DNA of 6,903 bases, from NCBI GenBank assembly GCA_021792815.1, contig JAJYTX010000148.1, positions 1 to 6,903 on the forward strand. The letters run 5' to 3'. This DNA comes from Pseudomonadota bacterium (lineage in GTDB: Bacteria > Pseudomonadota > Gammaproteobacteria > Steroidobacterales > Steroidobacteraceae). A program made the position numbers and the translations under genes. Shown here one piece after another: positions 6,011-6,903 of this stretch. The first letter of the stretch is position 1. The number at the start of each line of letters is the position of its first letter. The notes below the pieces were generated by a model. It made no database searches. It was given only the letters and a program-made list of their open reading frames with translations, and was not told the DNA's origin.

Positions 6011-6706
6011 GTGGCACTGATCGGAAACCGCAAGCGCTCGTGGCATGCACGCGGGATCGAGCGGCGCAGGCTCCTGCTCGAATCGGCGGGCGCCCTGCTC
6101 GCCGAGCGCGATCTCGACCAGCTGAGCCTGGCAGATGTGGCGGCCAGGGCCGGTGTGCCGAAGAGTTCCGCCTATCACTTCTATGCGGACATGCAGGCCC
6201 TGTACGCTGCGTTGCTGGCGCGGGTGCAGGAAGAGCTGATCGAAGTGCTGTCTGAACCGCTTAGCGGGCACTTCGCAACCTGGCCAGAGGTGATCAGCGC
6301 CCTGATGAAACGTGGCGCCGCGTTCTACATGGGCAATCCCGCCGCCCGGCAGCTGCAGATCGGACCGAAGACGCCCCCGGCGCTCAAGTTATACGATCGC
6401 CGCAGCGACATTGCGATCGCGCAGCTGTTCGAACAGCACCTCACGAGCGTGTTCGAGCTGCCGTCGATCGCGAACCGTTTGCAGCTGTTCTACCGGGCCG
6501 TCGAGATCGCGGACCTGATGTTCTGCCTGTCCATGCTCGAGCACGGCTCGCTGACCCAGGACATGTGCCGGGAAGCCGACCGTGCCGCCTCGGCTTACCT
6601 CGCGTCCTATCTTCCGGTCACCCTGCCCTATCGCAATGTCGAGTCACCCGGTTACGCGGTGGCCCGCGCACGCCGGCCGGAGCCGTCCCGCGCCGCGGCC
6701 GATTGA
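6011..6706 (+). CDS. TetR-family transcriptional regulator
   Basis: A helical DNA-binding regulator of 231 residues from the chosen GTG start, normal for TetR proteins. The N-terminal DNA-binding domain (about 16-66) begins RRRLLLESAGALLAE and continues LDQLSLADVAARAGVPKS, with recognition helix PKSSAYHFY (50-58), where the family pattern is A-G-V-x-x-x-x-x-Y-x-x-F. The remaining 160 or so residues are a mostly helical ligand-binding/dimer domain without a recognisable subfamily signature, so the inducer is unknown. The frame stays open upstream to 5864; that extension (HLQAPAERSHRAWSD...) does not look like TetR sequence and overlaps the regulatory repeats, so it is left out, although the ATG at 5984 remains possible. 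The gene is divergent from the AraC gene across a region holding a 22-bp palindrome, a likely operator for this protein. It ends 9 bases from the converging MoaF-like gene. Confidence 0.92.
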   Translation: MALIGNRKRSWHARGIERRRLLLESAGALLAERDLDQLSLADVAARAGVPKSSAYHFYADMQALYAALLARVQEELIEVLSEPLSGHFATWPEVISALMKRGAAFYMGNPAARQLQIGPKTPPALKLYDRRSDIAIAQLFEQHLTSVFELPSIANRLQLFYRAVEIADLMFCLSMLEHGSLTQDMCREADRAASAYLASYLPVTLPYRNVESPGYAVARARRPEPSRAAAD

Positions 6707-6715
6707 GCGATCACT

Positions 6716-6903
6716 TCACCCTGAGGACACGCTCACCAGGCGCGCGCGCGCGCCGACCGGGAAGTTCATCACCGCCCCGAAGTCGAAGCCCCGGTACCCG
6801 AAGATCTTCCCCGTCGTCTTCATCTGCTCCAGATCGACGAGCACCGCACCGAGCGTCGGCACGATCTTCTCGCGCCACACGAACAGGTAGAGCCGGTCGG
6901 CGA
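6716..6903 (-). CDS. Probable MoaF-family protein, C-terminal end only
   Basis: The last 61 codons plus stop of a gene that enters from beyond the right edge. The fragment reads ADRLYLFVWREKIVPTLG, then LVDLEQMKTTGKIFGY and GFDFGAVMNFPVGARARLV. I recognise this from memory as the C-terminal domain of MoaF-like proteins, a lipocalin-like family named 'molybdenum cofactor biosynthesis F' but first described in a monoamine regulon and lacking a demonstrated cofactor role. The reading is supported by strong codon-position GC bias and by the conserved-looking aromatic/glycine pattern; no start is visible. It converges with the TetR gene, leaving only 9 bases between the stops. A 14-base alternating GC run (6740-6753) encodes part of GARAR near the C-terminus. 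If the family call is wrong, it is still very likely a coding end. Confidence 0.6.
   Translation of the reverse strand, partial: ADRLYLFVWREKIVPTLGAVLVDLEQMKTTGKIFGYRGFDFGAVMNFPVGARARLVSVSSG

Noticed and set aside
6740..6753. 14-base alternating GC run as a Z-DNA or slippage element
   Set aside because: It lies in coding sequence for Gly-Ala-Arg-Ala-Arg and is easily explained by codon bias in GC-rich DNA.

Overview
The window is GC-rich and densely coded. It carries a TonB-dependent receptor, so it comes from a Gram-negative bacterium. The receptor style (short plug without an N-terminal extension, 'VVTATRERTT' TonB box) and the AraC/TetR-rich catabolic gene content suggest a gammaproteobacterium of the Steroidobacter/Nevskia kind or a sphingomonad. 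The sequence alone does not decide between them. No RNA genes, insertion sequences, CRISPR arrays or origins were seen.

Layout. (1) 1-1711, minus strand: N-terminal 570 residues of a TonB-dependent outer-membrane receptor that runs off the left edge. (2) 1712-2254: a 543-base divergent intergenic region with many inverted repeats on the receptor side and an FNR/ANR-like box at 2058-2071. (3) 2255-3628, plus: a complete class III PLP-dependent aminotransferase. (4) 3723-4739, plus: a complete amidohydrolase-2 / ACMSD-superfamily metal enzyme, probably in one operon with the aminotransferase and separated from it by a strong intercistronic hairpin. (5) 4780-5754, minus: an AraC-family regulator with a FeaR-like sensor domain. 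(6) 5755-6010: a divergent regulatory region with a strong sigma-70 promoter facing the AraC gene, a 22-bp palindrome lying over its -10, a second FNR-like box and direct repeats. (7) 6011-6706, plus: a TetR-family regulator, probably starting at GTG. (8) 6716-6903, minus: the C-terminal 61 residues of a probable MoaF-family protein that runs off the right edge.

How the parts may work together (inference). The receptor would import a scarce organic substrate. The aminotransferase and the ACMSD-like enzyme would deaminate and decarboxylate (or hydrolyse) it or its metabolites. Two local regulators of types often tied to aromatic or amine catabolism would control the locus. Two related FNR/ANR-like boxes, one upstream of the enzyme operon/receptor and one upstream of the TetR gene, suggest that oxygen supply or a Crp/Fnr-type regulator also feeds in. 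The substrate cannot be read from the sequence. The most notable observations are the promoter/palindrome module at 5812-5856, the paired 18-bp motifs, the loss of the usual metal-binding histidine in the ACMSD-like enzyme, and a nine-G tract inside the receptor gene.
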